A DNA stretch of 64,000 nt from JALORV01 sp963766365 (GCA_963766365.1 CAVXZK010000001.1:1-64000); one strand, 5' to 3'; counted from the stretch's first letter, positions 46,701-56,837 are shown. Numbers and translations: made by a program. Notes: generated by a model from the sequence alone, not told the origin.

Positions 46701-47666
46701 TCAGTCGATAGACACGCCTCTTGCTGCAAGGACACGCCGCGCCCGATCCGGGTAATCGGTGATCAGGCCGTCGACTCCGAGATCGATCATCCGTTCCATG
46801 TCAGCCGGTTCGTTCAATGTCCACGGCACAACGCGCAGGCCGAGTCCGTGAGCCTCTGCCACAACCGGTTCCGTGACATTTCGCCAGAAAGGTGACCACG
46901 TTGAGCAGCCGGAGGCACGGGCTAGCCGGGGCAGCGAATTTCCAAAATCCGCCAGCTTGAGTCCCGCGTGCCATGGCGACGCCCCGTCCGGACCTGGACT
47001 TAGCGTGTTCATGTTGGCGGATTCGATCGTCAGGCATGCCGTGGCCGTTCCCGGCGCAAGCCGATGCACTTCCAGCAGCGTGCTCCAGTCGAACGACTGC
47101 ACGGTCACGCGATCCGTCATACCGGCGCGCCGGACCGCGGTGACGACCGCCTGGGCAAACGTCACCGCATCGGCCGTTGGGACTTCCGCACGCGGCGTGA
47201 CCTTGGTCTCGATATTGAAGCGTATCGGCGCACCGCCAGGCGACCGACGATCGCGCGCGAGTTCAAACAGTGCGGCCAGCGGAGGGATGCGCGCGCCGTC
47301 CGATGCTTTTTGGCCCGCCCACTGCCTGCCGTAAGCGCTCTCCGGATCCAGCCGGCCGACATCGAATGCCTCCAGCTCGTCCATGCTGAGGCTGAAGATC
47401 GCGGGACTCGTCGTCAGCCAGCGCCCGTCTGCACCACGCGTCAGTGCCGGGTTGAGGCGCGGATCATGCGACAGCACGAGCACTCCGTCGCGCGTCATCG
47501 CGAGGTCCGCTTCGAGGGTCGTGACACCGATCGCCAACGCGTTCTCGAACGCCGGCAGCGTGTTCTCCGGAGCGAGCCCGCGGCCCCCGCGGTGGGCCTG
47601 CAGATCGAACGCGCCAGCGTCTCCCGCCAAGCACACCATGAACCCAGAAAACAGCACTCGAATCAT
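46701..47666 (-). CDS. Secreted glycerophosphodiester phosphodiesterase
   Basis: 321 residues with a signal peptide (MIRVLFSGFMVCLAGDAGAF). It hydrolyses glycerophosphodiesters to glycerol-3-phosphate. Catalytic motifs FDLQAHRGGRGLAPENTLPA, TLEADLAMTRDGVLVLSHDP, IRFNIETKVTP and the terminal GVDGLITDYPDRARRVL. ATG 47666 chosen by signal peptide; an upstream in-frame ATG exists at 47735. Single gene, divergent from the nudix gene. Confidence 0.93.
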   Translation of the reverse strand: MIRVLFSGFMVCLAGDAGAFDLQAHRGGRGLAPENTLPAFENALAIGVTTLEADLAMTRDGVLVLSHDPRLNPALTRGADGRWLTTSPAIFSLSMDELEAFDVGRLDPESAYGRQWAGQKASDGARIPPLAALFELARDRRSPGGAPIRFNIETKVTPRAEVPTADAVTFAQAVVTAVRRAGMTDRVTVQSFDWSTLLEVHRLAPGTATACLTIESANMNTLSPGPDGASPWHAGLKLADFGNSLPRLARASGCSTWSPFWRNVTEPVVAEAHGLGLRVVPWTLNEPADMERMIDLGVDGLITDYPDRARRVLAARGVSID

Positions 47667-47755
47667 GACCGGCACGATAGCTTCAGTAAGGCATTTCGAA
47701 CACCCGGCAGGATGAAGCGCTGCGATAGACTGCATTCAGCAAGGCAATCTCAACA

Positions 47756-48321
47756 ATGCGGTACTGCTCGGTCTGTGGCAACCCGGTCACTGTGCGCGTG
47801 CCCAGCGGTGACACGCGTCCGCGCGCCTGCTGCGACCAGTGCGGCACGATCCACTACGTCAACCCGCGACCAGTGGTCGGCACGATTCCGGTGTGGGGCG
47901 ACGAGTACTGCTTTGCCGGCGCGCCATCGAGCCGCGCTACGGCAAGTGGACGCTGCCGGCCGGATTCATGGAGATCGGTGAGACCACCGGCGACGGCGCA
48001 CTGCGCGAGACGCTCGAGGAAGCGGGCGCACGGGTCGACCTTGGACCGCTGTTCTCGATGATCGACGTGCCGCACGTGCAGCAGGTGCACATCTTCTTCC
48101 GCGCGCGACCTGCTGGACACCGGCTTTCGCCGCCGGGCACCGAGAGCCTCGAGGTCCGGTTGTTCAGCGAGCACGAGATCCCCTGGGCCAGAGATCGCGT
48201 TTCGCACCGTGTCGGCCACGCTGCGCCACTTCTTCGCCGACCGCACGCGCGGCGAGTTCGACATCCACATCGAAGCCATCGTCGCGGGTGCGCCGCCCCC
48301 CCGGATCGCTCCACCGCATGA
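47756..48321 (+). CDS. NUDIX hydrolase with zinc ribbon (frameshifted)
   Basis: Zinc ribbon at the N-terminus (MRYCSVCGNPVTVRVPSG, then CCDQCGTIHYVNPRPVVGTI) and a Nudix box (GFMEIGETTGDGALRETLEE, then AGA). Reading needs at least four corrections: a base missing at about 47905, extra bases near 48109 and 48132, and an extra A near 48190. After these the C-terminus reads RTVSATLRHFFADRTRGEFD. The inferred stop (TGA 48319-48321) overlaps the aat ATG. Substrate unknown. First gene of the indel-rich block. Confidence 0.8.
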
Positions 48322-49036
48322 TTCCCTGGCTGGCCACCGGGCAGCCGTTTCCGCCGATGTCGCACCGCGCTCGCGCATCCCAACGGCCTGCTCGCCGCTA
48401 GCCGCGACCTCACGATCGAGCGGCTGATCGACGCGTACCGGCACGGCATCTTTCCCTGGTACTCCGAAGGCGAACCGGTGCTGTGGTGGTCGCCTGACCC
48501 GCGCATGGTGCTGTTCACCGACGAGTTCCGCGTGTCGCGCACCTCTGGCAAGACCCTGCGCCGCAGGCGCGCAGCGACCGCATCGAAATTTGCGCCGACA
48601 GCGCGTTCGAAGCCGTCATGCACGCGTGCGCCGCGCCGCGCTCGGACGAAGCCGGCACCTGGATCACGCCGGATATCGTCGCGGCGTACGGCGAACTGCA
48701 CTCGCGCGGCCTCGCGCGTCTCGATCGAAACCTGGATCGACGGGGAACTGGTGGGCGGCCTGTACGGCGTCGCGCTCGGCCGGATGTTCTTCGGCGAGTC
48801 GATGTTCGCGCGCGCCACGGACGCCTCGAAGATCGCTCTCGCGGCCCTGGTGCAGATCCTGCTGATCGAGAAAGTGCCGAGTGATAGACTGCCAGCAGAA
48901 CACGCGGCACCTCGCCTCCCTCGGGGCGACGCGAGATCGCGCGGCCGACTTCATGGCGCATGTTGAGGACATGCGGTCGGCCGCCGCGCCGATCGACTGG
49001 CGCGCGTACATGGACCGTCCGCTCAACGCACTGCTG
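48318..49036 (+). CDS. aat: Leucyl/phenylalanyl-tRNA--protein transferase (frameshifted)
   Basis: N-end-rule enzyme that adds Leu or Phe to proteins with N-terminal Lys/Arg. MIPWLATGQPFPPM, then RDLTIERLIDAYRHGIFPWY, SEGEPVLWWSPDPRMVLFTD, GGLYGVALGRMFFGESMFAR and CQQNTRHLASLGA, in the right order but in alternating frames. At least four indels (near 48362, 48545, 48570, 48727, and two close to 48930). The end is placed at a TGA near 49034 and could be up to 49058. bpt follows, completing a N-degron pair. Confidence 0.82.
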
Positions 49037-49059
49037 ACGCGAGAGCCGGACCGACTGAC

Positions 49060-49832
49060 GTGGCGAACCTCAAGGAACTGCCCTTCTCGGCGCTGCAGTT
49101 CTACGCCACGGCGCCCTACCCGTGCAGCTATCTCGACGACCGCCAGGCGCGCTCGCAGGTCGCCACGCCGGCGCACCTGATCAACGCGGACGTCTACAGC
49201 GAACTGGTCAAGATGGGATTCCGCCGCAGCGGAATCTTCACCTACCGCCCCTACTGCGACGGCTGCCGCGCCTGCGTTCCGGTGCGCGTGCCGGTGGCCG
49301 AATACGCGCCGAACCGGACGCAGCGCCGCTCCTGGCTCAGCGCCATCGCGACCTGGTCGTCGCGCGTCGGCCTCGCTCGCGTTCGACGCACGAGCACTAC
49401 GACCTCTACCTGCGCTACCAGTCGACGCGTCACGCCGGCGGCGGCATGGACAACGACAGCCGCGAGCAGTACTCGCAGTTCCTGCTGCAGAGCAAGGTCA
49501 ACACGCGGCTGGTGGAGTTCCGCGACCCGCTGCCGCCGGGCGTCGACGGCCTCGGCACGCTGCGCATGATCTCGATCATCGACGTGCTGAACGACGGACT
49601 GTCGTCCGTCTACACGTTCTTCGACCCGGACTCGCCCGGCACGAGCTACGGCACGTTCAACATCGTGTGGCAGATCGAGCAGTGCCGGGCGCTGCGGCTG
49701 CCGTACCTGTACCTCGGCTACTGGATCGAGCGAGAGCCCGAAGATGGCCTACAAGGCGCGCTTCCGCCCGGTGGAGATGCTGCGCGGCGGCCGCTGGGAG
49801 CGGCTGGCCGACATCACGCAGCCGGCGGCTGA
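49060..49832 (+). CDS. bpt: Aspartate/glutamate leucyltransferase (frameshifted)
   Basis: Arginyl/leucyl-transferase family (Ate/Bpt) that tags N-terminal Asp/Glu. GTG start; KELPFSALQFYATAPYPCSY, RRSGIFTYRPYCDGCRACVP, then STRHAGGGMDNDSREQYSQF and LNDGLSSVYTFFDPDSPGTS, SYGTFNIVWQIEQCRALRLP. Indels lie near 49335-49390 and an extra C at 49731 (WIE then SPKMAYKARFRPVE). End at TGA 49832 after one more shift. Pairs with aat. Confidence 0.82.
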
Positions 49833-49866
49833 CGCGGCGCCGCCAGCGCTCGCTAGAATCGCGGGC

Positions 49867-50962
49867 GTGCTGTACTCCTTCGCGCGCTCCGTCCTCTTCT
49901 CGCTCGACCCCGAGGTCGCCCACGACCTCACGCTGACGCAGCTCGGCACGCGCCTACGCGCTCGGGCTGACGCGCTTCGTCTGCCGGTCGCATCCCGCCG
50001 CTGCCGGTCAACGTGATGGGCCTCGACTTCCCCAACCCGGTCGGGTCTCGCCGCCGGCATGGACAAGAACGGCGACCACATCGATGCGCTCGGCACGTTC
50101 GGCTTCGGCTTCATCGAGGCCGGCACGGTGACGCCGCGGCCGCAGCCCGGCAACCCGAAGCCGCGCGTGTTCCGCCTGGTCCCCGCGCAGGGCGTGATCA
50201 ACCGCATGGGCTTCAACAACGACGGCGTCGACAAGCTTCGTCGACAACGTGCGAGCGCCAGCGGCGCGTTCCGCGCGCCGCGGTGGCATCGTCGGGCCTG
50301 AACATCGGCAAGAACGCCGACACGCCGATCGAGCGCGCGCTCGACGACTACCGCACGGGCTGCAGCGCGGTCTACGAGCACGCCGACTACGTCGCCGTGA
50401 ACATCTCGTCGCCGAACACCAAGGACCTGCGCGCACTGCAGGGCGACGCGCGAACTGACGGGCCTGCTGGGCGGCGCTGCGCGACGAGCGCCAGCGCCTC
50501 GAGGACCGCGCATCGACCGGCGCGTGCCGCTGGCGGTGAAGATCGCGCCCGACCTCGACGACGCGCGATCCCGCGATCGCCGACACGCTGGTCGCCCACG
50601 GCGTCGACGCGCGTGATCGCGACCAACACGACGATCGCGCGCGACACGGGTCAAGGGACTGCCGCACGCCGACGAGACCGGCGGGCTGTCCGGCCGCCCG
50701 CTGACCGAGCGGGCCACCGCAGGTGGTCGACCTCCTCGCGCGCCACCTGAAGGGCGCGCTGCCGATCATCGGCGTGGGCGGCATCATGAACGGCGCCGAC
50801 GCGGTGGAGAAGATCCAGGCCGGCGCGTCGCTGGTGCAGGTCTACACCGGCTTCATCTACACCGGCCCGGACATCGTGGCCGACTGCGTCGAGGCGATCC
50901 GCGCGATGCGGGCGCAGCCGCGCGCGCGGCGCGGCCGCGGAGCATCGCGCGCCACGGCCTGA
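49867..50962 (+). CDS. pyrD: Dihydroorotate dehydrogenase, class 2 (frameshifted)
   Basis: Membrane-linked quinone-dependent enzyme of pyrimidine synthesis. GTG start; LYSFARSVLFSLDPEVAHDL, then VMGLDFPNPVG, AGMDKNGDHIDALGTFGFGF, VTPRPQPGNPKPRVFRL, NRMGFNNDGVD, ADYVAVNISSPNTKDLRALQ and ALPIIGVGGIMNGADAVEKI. Single-base insertions can be read at about 49961, 50043, 50236, 50649 and 50717, with more between 50450 and 50610. A living cell needs this activity, so the lesions are best read as sequence errors. Confidence 0.85.
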
Positions 50963-50963
50963 C

Positions 50964-51484
50964 GATGCGCTGCTTCCTCGCGGCGTGGCCCGACGACGAC
51001 GGCGCGCCAGCGCTGCGCCCAACTGACTGAGCGCACGCTGCGCCCGCACGCCGTGCACGGCCGCGTGATGCGCGCCGACAACCTGCACCTGACGCTGGCC
51101 TTCATCGGCGACCTGCCGGACACGCGCTGCCGCCGAGCATCGCCGCCGCCTGCGCGGCGCCTGCCGCCCAGTGCAGCTCGACTGGCACCTCGATGCGATC
51201 GGCTTCTTCGCGCGGCCGCGCGTGCTCTGGGCCGGGGGCCCGCTGACGCCCGAACTGGCGGCGATCGCGGACCGCGCGCGCGCGCTGCTCGACGACCTGA
51301 AGGTGGGCTACGACCGCAAGCCCTTCGTGCCGCACGTCACGCTGCTGCGCGACGTGCGCGCGCTTCGACGGGCCGCACGAGATCAGGCCGCCGATCCCGT
51401 GGCGCGATCCGGGAAGTCGCGCTCTATCGCGTCCGGACGCGACGAGCAGCGGCGCCCGCTACTTCCGGGTCGAACCCGGCCTGA
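50964..51484 (+). CDS. thpR: RNA 2',3'-cyclic phosphodiesterase (frameshifted)
   Basis: 2H phosphoesterase of the LigT/ThpR family. Two H-x-T-x motifs: NLHLTLAFIGDLPDT and FVPHVTLLRDVRA. FFARPRVLWAGGPLTPELAA lies between them. Starts MRCFLAAWPDDD one base after pyrD. Indels near 51018, 51125, 51363 and 51410; the stop at 51484 is inferred (RYFRVEPA then TGA). Confidence 0.78.
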
Positions 51485-52908
51485 CCGCCCAGCTCGGCGC
51501 TCGCGATACATCTCGCGGAACGTGCGGCCGCTCGGCGCCGGAAAGTCGCGACTGCCGGTCCAGCCGCGCGCCGACCGGCAGGCTGCGGATGCGCCTGTCG
51601 CTGCCGCCCATCCAGCGCAGCACGCGCACCGCGACCTTCGAGCCGAACGCGTACAGCGACGGCCGCATTGGCCGCATACGCCCACAACGCCGACGCCGAC
51701 CTTCTCGTACCACGGACGCAGGCCGCGCTCCCATTGCTTCTCGCGCAGCTTGCGCAGCAGGTCGGGCAGCGGAATCTTGACCGGACAGACGACGCTGCAC
51801 TGGCTGCACAAGCGTGGCCGCCTGCGGCAGGTCGAGCGCGTTCTCGACGCCGACGTAGCTCGGCGTCAGCACCGAGCCCATCGGGCCCGGGTACACCCAG
51901 CCGTAGGCGTGGCCGCCGATCTTCTGGTAGACGGGACAGTGGTTCATGCAGGCGCCGCAGCGGATGCAGCGCAGCATCTCCTGGAACTCGCCGCCGAGCA
52001 GGCCCGTGCGCCCTGCGTCGACCAGCACGTAGTACATGTGCTCCGGGCCGTCCAGCTCGCCGCGCGGCGCGGGCCGGTCAGCACCGAGAAGTAGTTGGAG
52101 ATCGGCTGGCCCGGTGGCCGAACGCGGCAGCAGGCGCATCAGCGTCGCGACGTCCTCCAGGGTCGGCAGCACCTTCTCGATCGCCGGTCAGGACCACGTG
52201 CACCTTGGGCGGCAGGATCGTGCACATCCCCTCGTTGCCCTCGTTGGTCACGACCGTGGCCGATCCGGTCTCGGCGATCAGGAAGTTGGCGCCGGTCACG
52301 CCCATGTCGGCGCGTCAGGAAGTGGCTGCGCAGCACGTCGCGCGCCTCGCGCGTCAGCTGCGTGATCTCGGTCTTGCGCGGCGTCGCGTGCGTCTTCGCG
52401 AACAGGTCCGAGATCTCTTCCTTGTCCTTGTGGATCACGGGCGCGATGATGTGCGACGGCGCCTCGTTGTCGTTGATCTGCAGGATGTATTCGCCGAGGT
52501 CGGTCTCGACCGGCTGGATGCCCGCGGCCTCGAGAGGCGTGGTTGAGTCCGACCTCCTCGGACACCATCGACTTCGACTTCGTGACCTTGCGCACGCCGT
52601 GCTGTCTTCGCGATGTCGACGATCAGCCGCGCCGCCTCCTCGTGCGTCTCGCGCGTACAGGACCGTGGCGCCGCGCGCGCGTCGCGTTGCGCTCGAAGGT
52701 CTCGAGCCAGACGTCGAGGTGTCGCGAGCGCGCGGTTGCGCCGCTCCACTGCCGCGTTGCGCGTGCCCTCGAAGTCGTCGAGTTCAAGGATCGCCGCCGC
52801 ACGCGCCGTGACGAACTTCTCCGACAGCTTCTTCAGGTTCTTCTGCAGGCGCGCGTCGGCGAGCTTCTGGCCGGCGCGCTCCTTGAAGTGCATCGACTGG
52901 ACCTGCAT
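51485..52908 (-). CDS. lutB: LutB-type iron-sulfur lactate-utilisation protein (frameshifted)
   Basis: Start MQVQSMHFKERAGQKLADAR, LUD domain (SKSMVSEEVGLNHA, GVTGANFLIAETGSATVVTN, EGNEGMCTILPPKVHVVLTG) and two 4Fe-4S motifs in CIRCGACMNHCPVYQKIGG and CSQCSVVCPVKIPLPDLLRK. About 470 residues expected. With LutA it forms part of the L-lactate oxidation complex in Bacillus and others. ATG overlaps the lutA stop (TGATG). Many single-base insertions; the 3' end near 51485 is approximate. No lutC follows. Confidence 0.82.
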
Positions 52909-53638
52909 CAGGCGTCTCCCGCCAGCACCTGCGCGATGTGCAGCACGCGCGTCGTCTCGTCGCCGGTGCGGCGCAGCCGCCCCTCGATGTTGAGGATGCA
53001 GCCGAGGTCGCCGAGCACGACGGCGTCGGCGCCGCTCGCCTGGATGTTGCGGCACTTCTCGTCGACGATCGCGCCCGAGATGTCGCCGTACTTGACCGAG
53101 AAGGTGCCGCCGAAGCCGCAGCACTGCTCGCAGTCCTTCATCTCGGTGAGCTGCACGCCGGGCAGCCGTGCCAGCAGCGCGCGCGGCTGCTGCTTGACGC
53201 CGAGTTCGCGCAGCCCGCTGCACGAGTCGTGGTAGGTGATGTGACCGGCGAAGCTTCGACGGGCAGCTCGCGTGATCTTGGCGACGTTGACGAGGAAATC
53301 GGTCAGCTCGTAGGTCTTGCCGCGCAAGGCGCTCGACGCGGGCCTTGAGGTCCGGGTCGTCGCGGAACAGTTCGAGGTACTGGACCTTGATCTGGCCGCC
53401 GCACGAGCCGCTCGGCAGGACCACGTAGTCGAACGCCTCGAACTCGCGCAGCACCTTTTCCGCCAGTTCGCGCGCGGTGCGCGAGTCGCCCGGAGTTGTA
53501 GGCCGGCTGGCCGCAGCAGGTCTGCGACTCCGGGTACGACCACCTCGAAGCCCGCGCCTTCGAGCAGCTTGAGCGCCGAGAACCCGATCTCCGGCCGAAC
53601 GGCATCGACCAGGCAGGTGACGAAGAGCCGACTCTCAC
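52908..53638 (-). CDS. lutA: LutA-type Fe-S protein (frameshifted)
   Basis: CCG-domain protein of the LutA/GlpC-like family. Two cysteine motifs: VVPESQTCCGQPAYNSG and DCEQCCGFGGTFSVKYGDIS, with HITYHDSCSGLRELGVKQQP between them and VLGDLGCILNIEGRLRRTGD at the end. GTG near 53638 gives VRVGLFVTCLVDAVRPEIGF after correction. Insertions near 53258, 53330 and 53500 can be inferred. Divergent from the IclR-type regulator, which likely controls it. Confidence 0.82.
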
Positions 53639-53747
53639 GATCAGCGATCTCCCCCGGCTAAGGTTGGCTGCACACTCGGCGCGGCCCTGCATCGGCCCAG
53701 GCTCTTCACGCGGACTGCCGCAGGTCAAACCAGCCCGGCGCGACTCA

Positions 53748-53776
53748 TTGCTGCACTTTTCGTATTCTGATATAAA
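53748..53776 (+). promoter_or_regulatory. Sigma-70 promoter of the IclR-type regulator
   Basis: TTGCTG (53748-53753), 17-bp spacer, TATAAA (53771-53776), 32 bases before ATG 53809. Embedded in an AT-rich imperfect inverted repeat (TTTTCGTAT to ATATAAAA), a plausible autoregulatory site that also faces lutA. Confidence 0.6.
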
Positions 53777-53808
53777 ATGGCAGCAAGCAAAAAATACTGC
53801 GACGCACC

Positions 53809-54595
53809 ATGACCATCGCAGCCCCGCGCGACAAAACAGCCATTCAGGTCATCGAGCGAATGATGAAGCTGCTCGACGCGCTCGCGGACGCGTTCGGAGC
53901 CCGTCAGCCTGAAGGATCTGGCCATGACGACAGGGCTGCATCCTTCGACGGCGCACCGGATTCTAAATGACATGGTCGTCGGCCGATTCGTCGACCGCGC
54001 AGATACGCCCGGGTCGTACCGCCTCGGGATGCGCCTGCTGGAACTCGGCAACCTGGTCAAGGCGCGCCTGTCGGTGCGCGAGGCCGCGCTGGAGCCGATG
54101 CGTGACCTGCATCGCAAGACCGGGCAGACGGTCAACCTGTCGGTGCGCCAGGGCGACGAGATCGTGTACATCGATCGCTCGTACAGCGAGCGCTCGGGCA
54201 TGCAGGTCGTGCGGGCGATCGGAGGTCGCGCGCCGCTGCACCTGACGTCGAGCGGCAAGCTGTTCCTCGCCTACGACGATCCGCGCGCTCGTCCGCGCCT
54301 ACGCGACGCGCACCGGGCTGGCCGGACACACGAAGAACAGCATCACGGACCTGCGCGAAGCTCGAGCGCGAATTGTCGATGGTTCGCGCACGCGGGTACG
54401 CACGCGACAACGAGGAACTGGAACTGGGAGTCCGCTGCATCGCCGCGGGCATCCGGGATGACACGGGGCTGCATCGCGGGGCTTGTCGGTATCGGCTCCG
54501 TCCGAGCGGATGCAGGACGACTGGATCGACGAGCTGCTGGCGACCGCGCAGCGTATCTCGGCCGGGCTCGGACTACGCGGCAGCAGCCCGACTAG
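53809..54595 (+). CDS. IclR-family transcriptional regulator (frameshifted)
   Basis: N-terminal winged helix (AIQVIERMMKLLDALADA, SLKDLAMTTGLHPSTAHRIL, NDMVVGRFVDR) and C-terminal effector domain (QTVNLSVRQGDEIVYIDRSY, GRAPLHLTSSGKLFLAYDD, RCIAAGIRDDTG). About 260 residues. Extra bases near 53893, 54293, 54358 and 54470. End between 54595 and 54618. Its divergent position suggests control of lutAB, with lactate or a related acid as effector. Confidence 0.82.
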
Positions 54596-54615
54596 CCGCG
54601 CCAAGTGCGAGAAAG

Positions 54616-55685
54616 CTAGATCGGCTTGGCGCTCGCCGGCTGAGCCCGGCCGACTTCGCGCGGGCGCTGTGCTGCACGCCGCGGCCGCTTGGACTCGAGC
54701 CAGTCACGGATGCGCTGCGCATCGGCGATCCGCGAATACTTGCCGACCGAATCGAGCAGCACCATCACGACCCGCTTGCCCTCGATCACGGCCTGCATGA
54801 CCAGGCAACGGCCGGCCGCCGAGATGTAGCCGGTCTTCTGCAGGCCGATGTCCCAGTCGGGATTGGCCGTCAGGCGATTGGTGTTGCCGTAGCGGACACT
54901 GCGCTTGCCAACCGGCAGGGCCAGTTCGCCGCTGACCGAGTACTCGCGGATCACTTCGTGCTCGTACGCCGCCTTGACGAGGCGCACCAGGTCGTTCGCG
55001 CTCGAGCGGTTGTCCGGCGACAGTCCGGTCGGGTCGACGAAGTGCGAATCGTTCATGCCCAGCATGCTGCGCCTTGGCGTTCATCGCCTCGACGAAAGTC
55101 GTCCAGGCCGCCGGGGTAGGTGCGTCCCAGCAGTTGCGCGGCGCGGTTCTCGGACGACATCAGCGCGAGGTGCAACGCCGTGCCGCGCGACATCGTCAGC
55201 CCAGGACGCAGGTTCGAGCGGATGCCGGCGCGCACCATTTCCTCCGACGTGACCTTCAGTTCCTCGTCGAGCGACAGGCCGGCTTCGACGGTCACCAGCG
55301 CCGTCATCAGCTTGGTGATCGAGGCGATCGGCAGCACGGCGTGGGTGTTCTTCTCGAACAGGACTTCGTCGGTGTCCTGGTCGACAACCAGCGCGACCGA
55401 CGACTTGAGGTCGAGCGGATCCTCAGAACGGTGCAGGCCGGCCAGTCGTCCTTCCGACGGACGGGCCGGCACACGGACAATCGCCCTTTTTTTTCGGGTG
55501 GGCTGCATGCGCGCACTGCCCGCCGCAACGCTGCCGCTGAGGCGCTTGCCGGTAGCGGATGTCGACTTTGACGATGTGCCTGTACCGGCCGCCTGTGCCG
55601 GTGAGGTCATGCCACCCGTGGAGGCGATCGCCAGGCCGAAAGCACACGCTACAGCAATCAATCGTCGCAAATCCGCCTCCTGCAA
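54616..55685 (-). CDS. pbpG: D-alanyl-D-alanine endopeptidase, PBP7 type (frameshifted)
   Basis: Periplasmic penicillin-binding serine peptidase that cuts peptidoglycan cross-links. Signal peptide (RLIAVACAFGLAIASTGG), SxxK in LPIASITKLMTALVTVE, SxN in LALMSSENRAAQLLGRTYPG, KTG in DIGLQKTGYISAAGR. Two single-base insertions, within 55095-55097 and at 55066, separate the halves; between them the peptide should read DDFVEAMNAKAQMLGMNDSH. These are the last indels of the error-rich block. About 356 residues. Confidence 0.87.
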
Positions 55686-56160
55686 CTTGCTTGTTCAGCC
55701 AGCGAATCGCCGCCGGAGCTACCACCCGTGCGAAGTTCACCAAATCTCGCGACGGCCCGATCCATCATTAATCGGCCTAGACGCCGGTCTTCTTCACGAT
55801 CGCGCTCCACTGGTCGATCTCGGACTGCAATTGTGCCGGCTATGGCCCTGAGGGCCCCTGTTCCGGTGGGTAAACCGTAGCGCCTAACTTGTCTCCAATG
55901 CGGCGATTAAAGTCGCCGACGTCAAATCCTGCGCCCCCGCTTGACCCGTACTCCTCGGTAGCTTCTCGACGCTGCGGGATTGTAGCCGCGCTTTCCGAAA
56001 TGTCGACATCCAATGGACATAAAAGTGCATCGGGGCTAACGCCTTATGCGATGGACCTCATCCACTTCCTCATCTTGCCCGGCCCACGATTGGTGTCTTT
56101 TGCCGAGGCCGCGCGTTCGAGCTGAAACTCGACAAGGCGCTCCTGCGGATACGGCGAACA
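55686..56160. other. Intergenic region with a decayed gene end
   Basis: About 475 bases between pbpG and the PEP-CTERM terminator. Apart from the Bug-receptor 3' end (separate entry) I find no intact gene. A minus-strand frame (about 56035-55837, containing GFDVGDFNRRIGDKLGATVY) is in phase with that end but interrupted by a TAG, so it may be more of the same decayed gene. Confidence 0.5.
55777..55838 (-). pseudogene. 3' end of a Bug/TctC-type substrate-binding protein
   Basis: PAQLQSEIDQWSAIVKKTGV followed by TAG is the typical C-terminus of tripartite-tricarboxylate (Bug) solute receptors, which are numerous in Burkholderiales. Only about 20 codons are convincing; a TAG precedes them in the same frame, and the possible continuation (LGATVYPPEQ) is weak. 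A deletion scar. Confidence 0.55.
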
Positions 56161-56167
56161 AAAAGAA

Positions 56168-56188
56168 GGGGCCCGCAGTGCGGGCCCC
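56168..56188 (-). terminator. Terminator of the PEP-CTERM gene
   Basis: GGGGCCCG and CGGGCCCC arms around CAGTG; on the minus strand TTCTTTTTG follows. 24 bases after the stop. Confidence 0.85.
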
Positions 56189-56212
56189 TTCAGAAAGCCG
56201 CCGATTGCCGTG

Positions 56213-56797
56213 TCAGGCGGCCGACTTGCGACGCCGTGCCAGTCCGGCGATGCCGAGCAGGCCGACGCCGAGCAGCGCCAGCGAGCCGGGCTCGGGAACC
56301 GGAATCTCCCCGCCGCCCGTGTCGTAAAAGGACAGGTGCGACAGTCCAAACGGCTTGTCGTTGGCCGGGTTGATGGGCGTTGACCAATCGTCCGAATTTG
56401 GATCGCCGAGATTGCTGAACAGGTTGAAGTTGGATCCACCCTTCGCGACAAAGAAATTGATCACCGGATCGTCATCCCCCGGCGTATATGTCCATGTCCC
56501 GGTGCCACCTTCGCCACTGAAGTCGAAATCGAACTCGTCGCCGTCAATCGACGGAAACAGCGCCGAATTGATCTCAGTGGTAAATGTGCCAGTTTCTTCG
56601 TCGTAGTCGAACTTGATGATGATGGGCGATTGCTTCGAGTCGTATTCCGCGGGGATACGGCACTCCGCAAACGACTTGCCGAACACGCCCGCGCAATCGT
56701 TGCCGTCAATGGTGTCGAGCAGAGCCGCAGACGCCATTGACGAACACGCGCTGAATCCGACCACCACTAACGCGCGTTTGAATCTACCAATACTCAT
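56213..56797 (-). CDS. PEP-CTERM sorting-domain protein
   Basis: 194 residues. Signal peptide (FKRALVVVGFSACSSMASAA) and a C-terminal PEP-CTERM signal: VPEPGSLALLGVGLLGIAGL followed by ARRRKSAA. Exosortase recognises this tail and passes the protein to the surface or extracellular matrix. The mature part is acidic and glycine-rich (GDEFDFDFSGEGGTGTW, YDTGGG), with two cysteines (NDCAGVFG, AECRIP). No exosortase gene is in the window. ATG 56797 has GGGAGAGAAG just upstream. Transcription likely depends on sigma-54 (see 56845-56861). Confidence 0.93.
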   Translation of the reverse strand: MSIGRFKRALVVVGFSACSSMASAALLDTIDGNDCAGVFGKSFAECRIPAEYDSKQSPIIIKFDYDEETGTFTTEINSALFPSIDGDEFDFDFSGEGGTGTWTYTPGDDDPVINFFVAKGGSNFNLFSNLGDPNSDDWSTPINPANDKPFGLSHLSFYDTGGGEIPVPEPGSLALLGVGLLGIAGLARRRKSAA

Positions 56798-56818
56798 CTT
56801 CTCTCTCCCACCCTTAAG

Positions 56819-56837
56819 ACGTTGGGTCACCCAACGT
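56819..56837. promoter_or_regulatory. 19-bp perfect palindrome in the leader of the PEP-CTERM gene
   Basis: ACGTTGGGT-C-ACCCAACGT. It covers the expected transcription start of the sigma-54-like promoter and lies 22 bases before ATG 56797. A related sequence, CGTTGGGTAAACCCGCG, is at 56961-56977, about 100 bases upstream of the promoter. Could be a repressor site or an RNA hairpin. Confidence 0.55.

Noticed and set aside
47905..55097. A genuine cluster of pseudogenes
   Set aside because: Needed genes such as pyrD are included, codon-level conservation is intact between indels, and errors are almost all short insertions; sequence error is the simpler reading.
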